64,000 nucleotides of DNA, from the NCBI RefSeq assembly GCF_000430685.1, contig NZ_AUMM01000011.1:20735-84734 (forward strand), given 5' to 3'. Under the pieces are notes generated by a model. The model saw only the letters and a list, made by a program, of their open reading frames with translations. It made no database searches and was not told the origin of the DNA. Position numbers and translations under genes: made by a program. Below are positions 16,450-26,179 of the stretch, in pieces. Positions within the stretch are counted from its first letter, which is position 1. Every line of letters begins with the position of its first letter. Source of the stretch: Tuberibacillus calidus DSM 17572. GTDB lineage: Bacteria > Bacillota > Bacilli > Bacillales > Sporolactobacillaceae.

Positions 16450-17637
16450 TTAGATAATGCCTGAATTCTGCCAATCCGCGATTTGTTTGGACGTAAACCC
16501 ATATTCCTTTAAAATTTCTTCTGTGTGTTCGCCAGCAAGCGGCGGATGGCGTTCGTAGACGACCGGTGTTTTCGAGAATTTAATTGGGCTTGCCACTAAC
16601 GAGAGGGGCCCGGCTGTTGGATGGGTGAGTTCGGTGACCATCTCCCTCGCTTTGACTTGCGGGTCAGAAAACACTTGATCGACTGTTTGGATGGGACCGG
16701 CAGGAATTCCTGCCTGCATGAAAAGTGCCGTCCAATCGTTAACGGATTTCGCACGCAATGCCTCGTTAATAGCCGATTCAAGTTCATCAATATGTTCTAA
16801 CCGTTTCGGATTCGTTTCGAAACGGGGGTCATCCGCTAAGTACGGGGCGCCGATGATATGGCACAGCTGGCGGAATTGCCGGTCATTGCCTACTGCAATT
16901 GCCATCTCGCCGTCACGGGCTTTGTACGTCTGATACGGAACGATGTTGGGATGACGGTTGCCTAGCCTTCGCGGGGGGTTTTTCGAGACTAAATAGTTGC
17001 TCGCCACATTCACAAGGGCGCTCACCGCACAGTCATATAAGGCTAAATCGATTTCCTGTCCTGTCCCGGAGCGGTCGCGCTCAATCAGTGCCGCTTGAAT
17101 GGCTAAAGCCGCATAAAGACCTGTCAATACATCCGTAATCGCCACTCCGACCTTATGCGGAGCACCATCAACAGGTCCGGTAATGCTCATGAATCCGCTC
17201 ATTGCTTGAATGACAAAATCATAACCTGGCATGCTACTGTAGGGACCCGTTTTCCCAAAACCGCTAATGCCACAATAGATGAGGCGTTGATTCATCGTTT
17301 TTAAACGATCGAAATGAAGATCCCATTTTTCCATCGTACCCGGTTTAAAATTATGTACCAATACATCGGCATCACGAACTAGGGTTTTTAAAATCCCTCT
17401 GCCCTCTTCTGTTTTGAGGTTTAGCGTCAGGGCGCGTTTATTTCGGTTAGCGCTAAAATAGTAAGCGCTTTCTCCGCCGGCAAACGGCGGACCCCAAGCG
17501 CGCGTATCATCGCTTCCACCAGGTGCTTCAATTTTAATGATGTCCGCCCCTAAATCACCGAGGATCATGGTGCAAAAAGGACCGGCCAATACTCTCGAAC
17601 AATCAATGACTTTAATCCCTTCTAACGCCTTTGCCAT
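16450..17637 (-). CDS. CaiB/BaiF family (class III) CoA-transferase, candidate glutarate CoA-transferase
   Basis: A 395-residue class III CoA-transferase. The N-terminus ALEGIKVIDCSRVLAGPFC, the DLGADIIKIEAPGGSDDTR block and the MPGYDFVIQAMSGFMSITG block (with the catalytic Asp near residue 155) are typical. Such enzymes move CoA from succinyl-CoA or a similar donor to a carboxylic acid. Human SUGCT, which activates glutarate, is a member. Its operon partner is an acyl-CoA dehydrogenase with glutaryl-CoA features, so glutarate is my preferred acceptor; this is inference. The ATG at 17637 has AAAGGAGG upstream. A 16-codon extension lacks a ribosome site. A cre-like site lies just ahead. Confidence 0.88.
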   Translation of the reverse strand: MAKALEGIKVIDCSRVLAGPFCTMILGDLGADIIKIEAPGGSDDTRAWGPPFAGGESAYYFSANRNKRALTLNLKTEEGRGILKTLVRDADVLVHNFKPGTMEKWDLHFDRLKTMNQRLIYCGISGFGKTGPYSSMPGYDFVIQAMSGFMSITGPVDGAPHKVGVAITDVLTGLYAALAIQAALIERDRSGTGQEIDLALYDCAVSALVNVASNYLVSKNPPRRLGNRHPNIVPYQTYKARDGEMAIAVGNDRQFRQLCHIIGAPYLADDPRFETNPKRLEHIDELESAINEALRAKSVNDWTALFMQAGIPAGPIQTVDQVFSDPQVKAREMVTELTHPTAGPLSLVASPIKFSKTPVVYERHPPLAGEHTEEILKEYGFTSKQIADWQNSGII

Positions 17638-17649
17638 GCCATACCTCCT

Positions 17650-17664
17650 TTGTAAGCGGTTGAA
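17650..17664 (-). promoter_or_regulatory. cre-like site before the CoA-transferase gene
   Basis: TTGTAAGCGGTTGAA on the plus strand matches WTGNAANCGNWNNCA with one mismatch and shares TGTAAGCGGTT with the site at 10945. It lies right before the ribosome site. This suggests shared carbon catabolite control. Confidence 0.45.
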
Positions 17665-17932
17665 GAAAAATGAAATCCACCACAATCCCCATGTCGATAT
17701 GTATGCCTATCCCTTGGCATTTATCCGAGGCAATTGGGCGGGCTAAAGCGAACGGATGGAAATGATGGTTCTTTATTGAATTTTGTAAATATTATAATCA
17801 TCTTTTGCTTTTTTGTCAAGTTCGCGCATGTCCTTCCTTGGGTATGCATATTTTAGTTTTATAGTTTATTCGGTATAATGAGAGTTGATATTTTACTTTA
17901 GAAAAGATTACGCTAAAGAGGGGCTAAAGAAA

Positions 17933-18535
17933 TTGAAAGAGTTGTTGATGCAATTTTTGGACATGGTCATGAGTTTCGGCTATTTCGGCATTGCCATAGC
18001 CCTGATGGTCGAAGTCATTCCCAGTGAAATCGTATTATCTTATGGTGGATTCATGGTTGGACTGGGGAATATAAACTTTGTCGGCGCGGTGATTGCTGGG
18101 ACTATTGGTGCAACGATCGCTCAATTATTTCTCTATTGGATCGGTTCATATGGGGGACGGCCATTTCTCGAAAAATATGGTAAGTATCTTCTCATTCATA
18201 AAAAACATCTCGATATCTCTGAGAAGTGGTTTGAAAAATACGGAGCTGGGGTCGTATTTTTTGCGCGCTTTATACCCGTCATTCGGCAAGCGATATCGAT
18301 CCCCGCAGGTATTGCCAAAATGCCGATCAGCACCTTTATTTTTTTTACCGTACTAGCAACGGTGCCATGGTGCATTATATTTATTTATTTGGGCCTGAAG
18401 CTTGGTGAAAATTGGTCAAAAATAAAAGAAATTACCGCCCCTTATGTGGACGTGGCGGCAATCGTCATCATCGCCGCATTTCTGCTATTCATTTTATTTA
18501 AGGTCGTTAAATCCCGTCATACTTTTAAACCCTAA
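17933..18535 (+). CDS. DedA-family membrane protein
   Basis: A 200-residue DedA/VTT-domain protein with about five membrane segments. It shows the family blocks VEVIPSEIVLSYGGFMVG near 25 and FFARFIPVIRQAISIPAGIAKM near 115, including the conserved Arg-Phe-x-Pro-x-x-Arg pattern. DedA proteins are linked to membrane potential, antimicrobial resistance and flipping of undecaprenyl phosphate or other lipids. The TTG at 17933 is chosen because AGAGGGG lies nine bases upstream; the longer frame to 17885 has no ribosome site. The M20 peptidase gene starts about 24 bases later, so they may be cotranscribed. Confidence 0.88.
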   Translation: MKELLMQFLDMVMSFGYFGIAIALMVEVIPSEIVLSYGGFMVGLGNINFVGAVIAGTIGATIAQLFLYWIGSYGGRPFLEKYGKYLLIHKKHLDISEKWFEKYGAGVVFFARFIPVIRQAISIPAGIAKMPISTFIFFTVLATVPWCIIFIYLGLKLGENWSKIKEITAPYVDVAAIVIIAAFLLFILFKVVKSRHTFKP

Positions 18536-18558
18536 CTTAACGAAGGAGGATGAAGATT

Positions 18559-19929
18559 TTGACAAACGAGGTTCTCGATTATCTCCGCACTCACCGTGAA
18601 GAACATCTGCAACAATTGACGGAATATCTTAAGATTGAAAGCATCAGTTCCGATTCCACCCATAAGGACGATGTGTGCCGGGCAGCAGAATGGACGGCGA
18701 AAGCACTGAAGGAAGCTGGAATGGAACATGTGCAAGTGATGGAAACGGCCAAACACCCTGTCGTCTATGGGGATTGGTTGCACGCCGAGGGTGCCCCAAC
18801 CGTACTCCTTTACGGTCACTATGATGTACAGCCCGTTGATCCGGTTCATTTATGGACAACCCCGCCATTTGAGCCGACCATCCGGGATGGGAAAATCTAT
18901 GCTCGCGGCGCCAGTGATGATAAGGGTCAGGTTTTCATGCAAATCAAGGTGATTGAAGCGATCATGAAAACACACGGAAAGCTTCCCGTTAACGTCAAAT
19001 TTATTTACGAAGGTGAAGAAGAAATCGGCAGCCCGAGCCTTGACCCGTTTGTCGAAGCTCATCAGGAATTGCTTTCCGCTGATCTGCTTCTTGTCTCGGA
19101 CACGACGATGATCGGAAAAGGAGAACCGTCGATTTGCTATGGCTTGCGCGGTCTATGCGGCTTACAAATTGATGTCAAAGGACCTAACAGTGATGTCCAT
19201 TCTGGTCTGTACGGCGGCGCGATCCAAAACCCGTTACACGCATTGGCGGAGATTCTCGCAAGTTTACATAATCAAGACGGACAAATAACTGTCAATGGGT
19301 TTTATGACAAAGTGCGCCCATTAACGGATGAAGAAATCACCACTTACGAAGCTCTCAGCGACGATGAAGCCCTTAAAGCACAATTAGGATTAAAAGAGTT
19401 ATTCGGGGAGAAAGGCTTTTCAACCAAGGCTAGGTTATGGGGCCGACCGACACTTGAGTTGAACGGCGTCTGGGGCGGTTATCAAGGCGAGGGCATAAAA
19501 ACGGTCATCCCTTCTGAAGCCCACGCCAAAATCACGTGCCGACTCGTTCCTGACCAAGATCCAAAGGAAATCGCTGAATTGTTAAAACAGCATATTTTAG
19601 CGCATACCCCCAAAGGCGTAACCGTTGAAATCACGCTCTTCGACCAAGCGCGGCCATTTTTGACGCCGTACGACCACCCTGCCATTCAAACCGCCGGTCG
19701 AGCATTGGAAAAAGCATATGGCAAGTCGCCGGTTTATACGCGGATGGGTGGATCCGTACCGGTTGTCGAAACGTTCAACACACTTTTAAATCTGCCAGCC
19801 GTTCTCATGGGCTTCGGTCTAGAAAACGAAAATTTCCATGCTCCTAATGAACATTTTCACTTAGAAAACTTTGATAAAGGCATGGATGCTCTTACTTATT
19901 TCTTCTATGAATTAACGAACAAAAAGTAA
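18559..19929 (+). CDS. M20-family dipeptidase
   Basis: A 456-residue cytoplasmic zinc peptidase of the ArgE/DapE/CNDP group. Metal ligands are visible in VLLYGHYDVQPVDP (His near 85), ARGASDDKGQV (bridging Asp) and YEGEEEIGSPSL (Glu pair). The dimerisation insert follows near residue 200, and a late ligand is in HAPNEHFHLENF near 430. Likely releases amino acids from dipeptides. The TTG at 18559 is chosen: AAGGAGG lies nine bases before it, while the ATG at 18550 directly abuts that site. A terminator follows. Confidence 0.9.
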   Translation: MTNEVLDYLRTHREEHLQQLTEYLKIESISSDSTHKDDVCRAAEWTAKALKEAGMEHVQVMETAKHPVVYGDWLHAEGAPTVLLYGHYDVQPVDPVHLWTTPPFEPTIRDGKIYARGASDDKGQVFMQIKVIEAIMKTHGKLPVNVKFIYEGEEEIGSPSLDPFVEAHQELLSADLLLVSDTTMIGKGEPSICYGLRGLCGLQIDVKGPNSDVHSGLYGGAIQNPLHALAEILASLHNQDGQITVNGFYDKVRPLTDEEITTYEALSDDEALKAQLGLKELFGEKGFSTKARLWGRPTLELNGVWGGYQGEGIKTVIPSEAHAKITCRLVPDQDPKEIAELLKQHILAHTPKGVTVEITLFDQARPFLTPYDHPAIQTAGRALEKAYGKSPVYTRMGGSVPVVETFNTLLNLPAVLMGFGLENENFHAPNEHFHLENFDKGMDALTYFFYELTNKK

Positions 19930-19936
19930 GAATTAG

Positions 19937-19972
19937 AAAAACCGGCTCGTTGGCTTCGAGTCGGTTTTTTTT
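19937..19972 (+). terminator. Terminator of the M20 peptidase gene
   Basis: AAAACCGGCTCG pairs with CGAGTCGGTTTT, with one G-T pair, and is followed by a run of eight T. Confidence 0.88.
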
Positions 19973-20005
19973 AAATTAATCTATAAAAATGGCATTCATC
20001 CGTTA

Positions 20006-20773
20006 TCAAAAACCATATATGGTCATACCGCCGTCGACAAACAAGGTTTGGCCCGTAATATAATCGGCACCATCACCAGCTAAGAAGACGACTGGACCGA
20101 CGAGATCTTCCAATTCGCCAACCCTTTTGATAGGTGTTCGAGCTAAAATATCATTTAAATACGCTTTATCAGCCAACAATTTTTCGGTTAAAGGGGTTTT
20201 AAAATACCATGGCCCGATGGCATTGACGTTAATGCCGTACTGTGCCCATTCCATAGCCAGGTTCTTCGTCATTTGGATAATCGCCGCTTTCGTGGCCGCA
20301 TAGACGACGCCCGTTCGTAAGGCCACATGACCGCCGACTGAGGTGATGTTAATGATTTTACCCTTCCCTTGATCTTTCATCACCTTAGCCGTTTCTTGCG
20401 CCATCATGAACGCACTATGTAAATTCGTTTCCATGATTTTGTGCCATTCATCATCTGTGACTTCAAGCGCCTTTGTGCGAATGTTCATTCCGGCGTTATT
20501 CACCAATATATCAATACGCCCCCATTCATCGGCCACTTTTCTTACCGCACGGTGAACCGCTTCCCGGCTAGTCACATCGGCAGAAATGGCGATCCCTTTT
20601 CTTCCGGCTTCTTCAATCATCCGAACGGTTTTTTCAAGATCATCTTTCGTTCTCGCAATGACCGCCACATCCGCTCCGGCTTCCGCCAAACCAAGCGCCA
20701 AAGCTTGTCCGATTCCTCTTCCCCCGCCTGTGACAATGGCCATACGCCCGTCTAAACGAAAGAATGGTAACAT
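20006..20773 (-). CDS. Short-chain dehydrogenase/reductase
   Basis: A 255-residue classical SDR. The Rossmann motif TGGGRGIGQALA lies near residue 14, NNAGMN near 88, catalytic Ser in INITSVGG, and Tyr/Lys in YAATKAA near 155. Overall it looks like gluconate 5-dehydrogenase and 3-oxoacyl-ACP reductase relatives, probably acting on a sugar acid or polyol. The substrate is not evident from neighbours. The ATG at 20773 is preferred to the GTG at 20782, which overlaps the GGAG site. Confidence 0.85.
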   Translation of the reverse strand: MLPFFRLDGRMAIVTGGGRGIGQALALGLAEAGADVAVIARTKDDLEKTVRMIEEAGRKGIAISADVTSREAVHRAVRKVADEWGRIDILVNNAGMNIRTKALEVTDDEWHKIMETNLHSAFMMAQETAKVMKDQGKGKIINITSVGGHVALRTGVVYAATKAAIIQMTKNLAMEWAQYGINVNAIGPWYFKTPLTEKLLADKAYLNDILARTPIKRVGELEDLVGPVVFLAGDGADYITGQTLFVDGGMTIYGF

Positions 20774-20963
20774 GATTTTCACACTCCATATTAAGAATAT
20801 AAGAACATAATAAACTTTAAAGCTATCATACCATAACCCATGATTATATCCATGATTGTCTTGATTATCGGCCGGTTAAAGATTCATTCATTGTTTTGGA
20901 CTTTATAACGCTTTCAGGGATATGATAAACAATGGTTCTATACTCCATGAGAAGGTGTTTTTT

Positions 20964-22157
20964 ATGTCTTACATTGTAAGCGGAACGAAAACGTATCGAA
21001 AAGCAAGTCTCGCCCTTTTTGCGGCAGGTTTTGTGACTTTTTCCAATCTCTATACGACTCAACCGCTTTTACCGATTTTCGCTCATGACTATCATATACG
21101 ACCGGCCACTGCCAGTTTAACGATTTCCGTTTCAACGGCCGCACTTGCCATCGTCATGATCATCGCCGCCTCGGTTTCTGATGCTATCGGCAGAAAGCGG
21201 ATCATGACCTTTTCGATGTTTTTCGGCTCCCTAACGGCCCTCTTGACAGCATTCAGCCCATCTTTTTTCATGCTTATTTTGTTAAGAACGCTTCTCGGTG
21301 CCGTTTTCGCTGGCGTACCGGCCATTGCGATGGCCTATGTCGGTGAAGAATTTGAAAAGCAGAGCCTTGGCCGCGTGATGGGACAATACATCAGCGGCAA
21401 TTCGATCGGAGGCTTATTTGGCCGCCTTTCGACTGGTGTGCTTACCGATTGGTTTAATTGGCACATCGCCCTATTTGCCATCGGTGTGTTAAGTCTATTA
21501 TTAAGTGTTTACTTCCATTTTGCCCTGCCAAAATCCGCTCACTTTACACCGAAGCCGACGTCATTCAGCCTTTCGGTCAAAAAATTAGTCGGGCATCTCA
21601 AACACCGTCATTTAGTGTCTTTATTTTGCCTGGCTTTCCTTATTATGGGGAGCTTTGTCACGATGTTTAATTATATAGCCTTTCAATTGACTAAAGAACC
21701 ATATAATGTTAGTCAGACCGTCATTGGATTCATTTTCTTGGTTTATTTAACCGGTACGTTTAGCTCAACTTTTATGGGTAAAAAAGCGGATCAAATCGGA
21801 AAAGCTCGGGCAGTTAAACAGTCCTTAGGGATTATGATGGCCGGCGCGATCATTACATTGATTCCACATCTAATCATAAAAATCATAGGACTAAGCGTAT
21901 TTACTTTTGGTTTCTTCGGTGCCCATGCTGTAGCCAGCAGCTGGGTGGGTGACCGCGCGCGCGTGCATAAAGCACAGGCTTCATCCTTATATTTATTGTT
22001 TTACTATATTGGCTCAAGCGTGATCGGTGTCTGCGGCGGATTTTTCTTCAGCCTAGGTGGTTGGTTCGGCGTTATTCTACTGATTTTAGCATTAACCATG
22101 ATGGCCTTTGCTTTAACGTTCGTGTCTGAGAAGCAAAAAGAGACACCTGCGTTTTAG
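20964..22157 (+). CDS. MFS transporter, YnfM-like
   Basis: A 397-residue MFS protein with 12 predicted membrane segments. The pattern YTTQPLLPIFAHDY in helix 1, SDAIGRKRIM in the 2-3 loop and RTLLGAVFAGVPAIAMAYV in helix 4 matches the YnfM/arabinose-efflux-like exporter group. The substrate is unknown. ATG at 20964 follows GAGAAGGTG; fourteen codons of open frame upstream have no ribosome site. It is divergent from the SDR gene. Confidence 0.85.
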   Translation: MSYIVSGTKTYRKASLALFAAGFVTFSNLYTTQPLLPIFAHDYHIRPATASLTISVSTAALAIVMIIAASVSDAIGRKRIMTFSMFFGSLTALLTAFSPSFFMLILLRTLLGAVFAGVPAIAMAYVGEEFEKQSLGRVMGQYISGNSIGGLFGRLSTGVLTDWFNWHIALFAIGVLSLLLSVYFHFALPKSAHFTPKPTSFSLSVKKLVGHLKHRHLVSLFCLAFLIMGSFVTMFNYIAFQLTKEPYNVSQTVIGFIFLVYLTGTFSSTFMGKKADQIGKARAVKQSLGIMMAGAIITLIPHLIIKIIGLSVFTFGFFGAHAVASSWVGDRARVHKAQASSLYLLFYYIGSSVIGVCGGFFFSLGGWFGVILLILALTMMAFALTFVSEKQKETPAF

Positions 22158-22210
22158 AGGGTTTTCGCAGAAAGTTCAATCTTTCTTTTAAAAGTTAGTT
22201 AAACGTCCAG

Positions 22211-23290
22211 GTGCAGGAGCCATTGATAATTCATGGCTCAAGCAGACATACTAAGGGTAAAATTGGTTATGGTGTGATTTACGTGAAAGCTGAAAGCCCT
22301 TTTACCTTGGCAGAACTCGCACAACTCTGGGGAAGCTATCAAAACGATTCGCTCGCTCAATGTGTTATGAGCTATTTCATTCGCCATGTTGAAGACCCAG
22401 AGATTCGTTCCTGTGTCGATGAGAGCCTCGCCTTATCGATGCAACACTTGGACGCCTTAACGGTTTTCTTTAATAAGGCCAACTGTCCGATTCCGGTCGG
22501 CTTTACGGCTGAAGATGTCTATCCGGACGCTCCGCCGCTATTTTCTGATCTATTTGTTTTATACTATATCCAACAAATGGGTGTGCTCGGCATGAATACT
22601 GTCAGTGTCTCCTTGGCCTATTCCACCCGAAACGATTTGCGCACGTATTTTTCCAGCTGCCAGTCCGAATACATGGCACTTTTTAACAAGACGACGGATC
22701 TCCTTCTTTCAAAAGGTCTTTATATACGCTCCCCATATATACCCATGCCAAAGGAGGCGGTTTTCGTTCAATCCCGTCAGTTTCTTGGAAGTTTGACTGG
22801 AAAACAGCGTCCACTGGCGGCTTTGGAGGCGGCCGATCTTTTCAGCAACATGCAGCGTAACGCCTTAGGCCGTGCCATGCTAACGGGCTTTAGCCAGGTG
22901 GCGCAATCGGAGAAAGTACGAAACTATCTTTTGCAGGGAAAAGGTATAGCCGCCAAACATATCGAAATGTTTAGTTCTGCGTTAAGCACGGCCGACTTGC
23001 CAGCGTCTATGACATGGGATGTGGAGGTGACTGATTCGACAACTCCGCCGTTTTCCGACAAGTTGCTCATGTTTCATACGACGGCCCTTATCACCAGTGG
23101 TCTTGGATATTATGGAACAAGCATGGCAACCACCATGAGAAAAGATCTTCAAATCATGTATACCCGCCTTTCTGCCGAGGTGGCCAAATATGCCGGGGAA
23201 GGGGCTGTTCTCATGATTGATGAAGGCTGGTTTGAAGAACCGCCGATGGTTCCAGACCGCGATGCGTTAGCAAAAAAAAATAAGCGATAA
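22211..23290 (+). CDS. DUF3231 family protein (CotF-like ferritin fold)
   Basis: Up to 359 residues built as two homologous helical halves: LAELAQLWGSYQNDSLAQC near 30 and a second block near 200 that repeats the pattern (LAALEAADLFSNMQRNALG). This two-repeat build is typical of DUF3231, whose members in Bacillus are often spore-associated and resemble coat protein F. The function is not established. The start is uncertain: GTG 22211 has no ribosome site, TTG 22223 follows AGGTGCAGGAG, and GTG 22283 best matches the family start. Not in an evident operon. Confidence 0.8.
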   Translation: MQEPLIIHGSSRHTKGKIGYGVIYVKAESPFTLAELAQLWGSYQNDSLAQCVMSYFIRHVEDPEIRSCVDESLALSMQHLDALTVFFNKANCPIPVGFTAEDVYPDAPPLFSDLFVLYYIQQMGVLGMNTVSVSLAYSTRNDLRTYFSSCQSEYMALFNKTTDLLLSKGLYIRSPYIPMPKEAVFVQSRQFLGSLTGKQRPLAALEAADLFSNMQRNALGRAMLTGFSQVAQSEKVRNYLLQGKGIAAKHIEMFSSALSTADLPASMTWDVEVTDSTTPPFSDKLLMFHTTALITSGLGYYGTSMATTMRKDLQIMYTRLSAEVAKYAGEGAVLMIDEGWFEEPPMVPDRDALAKKNKR

Positions 23291-23326
23291 AAAACTCCCA
23301 ATGGTTGATCCATCGGGAGTTTTTTT
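23289..23326. terminator. Bidirectional terminator between DUF3231 gene and acnA
   Basis: AAAAAACTCCC pairs with GGGAGTTTTTT around a short loop, giving A/T runs on both strands. It serves both convergent genes. Confidence 0.85.
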
Positions 23327-23330
23327 ATAA

Positions 23331-26063
23331 TTATTTGCTTTCTTTGAATTTGCGGCGAAGCACCATTTGCAGGATGCCACCGTTGCGGTAGTAGTCGACA
23401 TCAACTTCACTATCGAAACGAACGATCGCTTCGAAGGTTTTCTTGTTGCCGTTTTCGTCCGTCGCGGTAACGGTGACGAGTTGTTTTGGTTTAACATTGT
23501 CATCAATGTCGATGTCGAAGGTTTCTTTACCGGTTAAACCGAGTGTTTCAGCGTTTTCGCCTTCTTTAAATTGCAGCGGCAATACGCCCATGCAGACAAG
23601 GTTCGAACGGTGAATCCGTTCATACCCTTCCGCAATAACGGTTTTGATGCCGAGCAAGTTGGTACCTTTAGCCGCCCAGTCACGGGATGAACCCATACCG
23701 TAGTCGATGCCAGCAATGACAACAAGGCCTGTTCCGTCTTCTTTGTATTTCATGCAAGCATCATAGAACGGTAAAATTTCACCCGTCGGCCAGTACGGCG
23801 CAAAACCGCCTTCGGTACCCGGTGCGAGTTGGTTGCGAATGCGGATATTGGCAAACGTACCGCGCATCATGACTTCGTGGTTGCCGCGGCGGGAACCATA
23901 GGAGTTGAAGTCGCGCGGGTCCACACCTTTTTCCATGAGATATTTACCAGCCGGGGTGTTTCTTGCAATCGCACCAGCCGGTGAAATATGGTCAGTCGTG
24001 ACAGAGTCGCCGAGTTTGGCAATCGCGCGCAAGCCTTTCAGCGGTTGGATGGGATCCGGTTCAGGCTTGAGATTTTCAAAGAACGGCGGATTTTGGATGT
24101 ATGTGGAATCTGGATCCCAATCATACAATTGCCCTTCACTCGTTTCGATGGCGTTCCAGCGTTCATTTTCTTCGAAGACGCGGGCATATTCTTTCTTGAA
24201 CATTTCTGGGCTGACAGACTGATTCAATACTTCTTCAATCTCATCAGATGTCGGCCAAATATCTTTAAAGTAGACATCATTGCCGTCTTTGTCTTTACCG
24301 AATGAATCATTCAACAAGTCAAAATCGACAGAGCCGGCCAGCGCATAAGCGACAACGAGCGGCGGTGAAGCCAAGTAGTTCGCGCGCACAAGCGGATGAA
24401 TCCGGCCTTCAAAGTTCCGGTTACCGGAAAGAACGGAAGCGACGGTCATATCGTTTTTCGTAATGGCTTCTTCGACTTCCGGAAGCAGCGGCCCAGAGTT
24501 ACCGATACAGGTTGTACAGCCGTAACCAACGAGGTTGAAGCCGAGTTGTTCCAGATACGGTAAAAGACCACTATCTTTTAAATAGTCGGTAACAACTTTA
24601 GATCCTGGAGCTAAGCTGGTTTTGACATATTTCGGCACTTTTAAGCCTTTTTCAACGGCTTTTTTGGCAACAAGGCCCGCACCAATCATGACGCTCGGGT
24701 TGGATGTGTTGGTGCAGCTCGTAATCGCCGCAATGACGACCGAACCGGTTTTTAATACTTCGGTTTGGCCATCTTTATAGTTAATCGTTGATGTTTTATT
24801 AATTTCATCTTCACCAAAGCCAAAACCGTGAACACCAGCTTCGCGGGTTAACGCTTGACGGAATTCACGCTTCATGTCGGAAAGATTAATCAAATCTTGC
24901 GGGCGTTTAGGACCGGATAAAGCCGGTTGAACGTCGGAAAGATTTAGTTCAATGACTTTTGTGAAGCGCGGTTCCGGTTTGTCCGGTGTATAGAACAAGC
25001 CGTTAGCTTTGCAGTAAGCTTCAACCAGTTTGATGTGTTCGTCACTGCGACCAGTCAGTTTCAAGTATTTTAAAGTTTCATCGTCAACCGGGAAGAACGT
25101 TGCCGTTGCTCCGTTTTCCGGTGACATGTTGGCAATCGTTGCACGGTTAGCCAGCGACATTTGCGCCATGCCCGGGCCGAAGAATTCAACGAACTTGCCA
25201 ACGACTTTTTCTTCACGCAAAAGCTGCGTCACTTTCAAAGCAAGGTCAGTAGCGGTTGTTCCGCTCGGAAGTTCCCCGGTTAAACGAACGCCGATGACTT
25301 CAGGAACAGGGAAATAGGACGGCTGACCGAGCATGCCGGCTTCCGCTTCAATCCCGCCAACGCCCCAGCCGAGGACGCCAAGACCGTTGATCATCGTTGT
25401 GTGCGAGTCTGTTCCAACTAAAGTATCCGGGAAAGCTAAGTATTCGCCGTCTTCTTCAATGCCGTGGACGACGGATGCTAAGTATTCCAAGTTAACTTGG
25501 TGGACGATCCCGGTTGCCGGAGGAACGGCGCGATAGTTTTCAAACGCATTTTGCGCCCATTTCAAGAATTTGTAACGCTCCATGTTGCGTTCAAATTCGC
25601 GTTCCATATTGTATTTCAGAGCATCGTCCGTCGCATAGCGGTCGACTTGCACGGAGTGGTCAACGACAAGATCAACGGGCTTTTCCGGATTGATTTTTTG
25701 CGGGTCGCCACCCATATCCGCCATCGCTTTGCGCAGAGAAGCAAGATCGACGACAGCTGGAACCCCGGTAAAGTCTTGGAGAATAATGCGTGATGGGTTA
25801 AATGGAACATCGATGTCCGGGTTAACCGCATCGGTCCCCCATTTCGCTAAGTTTTCAACATGTTCTTTTGTGATGACGCGTCCGTCATACTGGCGTAATA
25901 CCGATTCTAACAAGACCTTAATGGAATAAGGCAAGCGATCGATATCACCGAATTTCTTCAGGGCGTCAAGGCTGTAATACGTGTACGTTTTACCGTTGAC
26001 GTCAAACGTTTTGCGCGCTTGATACACGTCATTTTTTGCCATTTCCTTTAAAGAAACAGGCAT
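23331..26063 (-). CDS. acnA: Aconitate hydratase
   Basis: Interconverts citrate and isocitrate in the TCA cycle with a [4Fe-4S] cluster. In Bacillus (CitB) it also binds iron-responsive RNA. The 910-residue length matches AcnA. The cluster cysteines are in [13 protein letters not shown] (near 445) and [14 protein letters not shown] (near 510), and the swivel domain holds [15 protein letters not shown] near 780. The ATG at 26063 has AAAGGAG eight bases upstream; the GTG three codons earlier is part of that region. It is monocistronic with a strong terminator. In B. subtilis FbpB/FsrA lower related iron enzymes; an fbpB-like gene is at 6894. Confidence 0.97.
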   Translation of the reverse strand: MPVSLKEMAKNDVYQARKTFDVNGKTYTYYSLDALKKFGDIDRLPYSIKVLLESVLRQYDGRVITKEHVENLAKWGTDAVNPDIDVPFNPSRIILQDFTGVPAVVDLASLRKAMADMGGDPQKINPEKPVDLVVDHSVQVDRYATDDALKYNMEREFERNMERYKFLKWAQNAFENYRAVPPATGIVHQVNLEYLASVVHGIEEDGEYLAFPDTLVGTDSHTTMINGLGVLGWGVGGIEAEAGMLGQPSYFPVPEVIGVRLTGELPSGTTATDLALKVTQLLREEKVVGKFVEFFGPGMAQMSLANRATIANMSPENGATATFFPVDDETLKYLKLTGRSDEHIKLVEAYCKANGLFYTPDKPEPRFTKVIELNLSDVQPALSGPKRPQDLINLSDMKREFRQALTREAGVHGFGFGEDEINKTSTINYKDGQTEVLKTGSVVIAAITSCTNTSNPSVMIGAGLVAKKAVEKGLKVPKYVKTSLAPGSKVVTDYLKDSGLLPYLEQLGFNLVGYGCTTCIGNSGPLLPEVEEAITKNDMTVASVLSGNRNFEGRIHPLVRANYLASPPLVVAYALAGSVDFDLLNDSFGKDKDGNDVYFKDIWPTSDEIEEVLNQSVSPEMFKKEYARVFEENERWNAIETSEGQLYDWDPDSTYIQNPPFFENLKPEPDPIQPLKGLRAIAKLGDSVTTDHISPAGAIARNTPAGKYLMEKGVDPRDFNSYGSRRGNHEVMMRGTFANIRIRNQLAPGTEGGFAPYWPTGEILPFYDACMKYKEDGTGLVVIAGIDYGMGSSRDWAAKGTNLLGIKTVIAEGYERIHRSNLVCMGVLPLQFKEGENAETLGLTGKETFDIDIDDNVKPKQLVTVTATDENGNKKTFEAIVRFDSEVDVDYYRNGGILQMVLRRKFKESK

Positions 26064-26179
26064 TTGATTCACTCCTTTAATCCTGATCCAACAGAACTCT
26101 CGTTAAGTACATGTTAATAATAATCCATCTTCTTACATAAGTAAAATACAAAGCTATTATTATTGGTCATAAGAATTAC

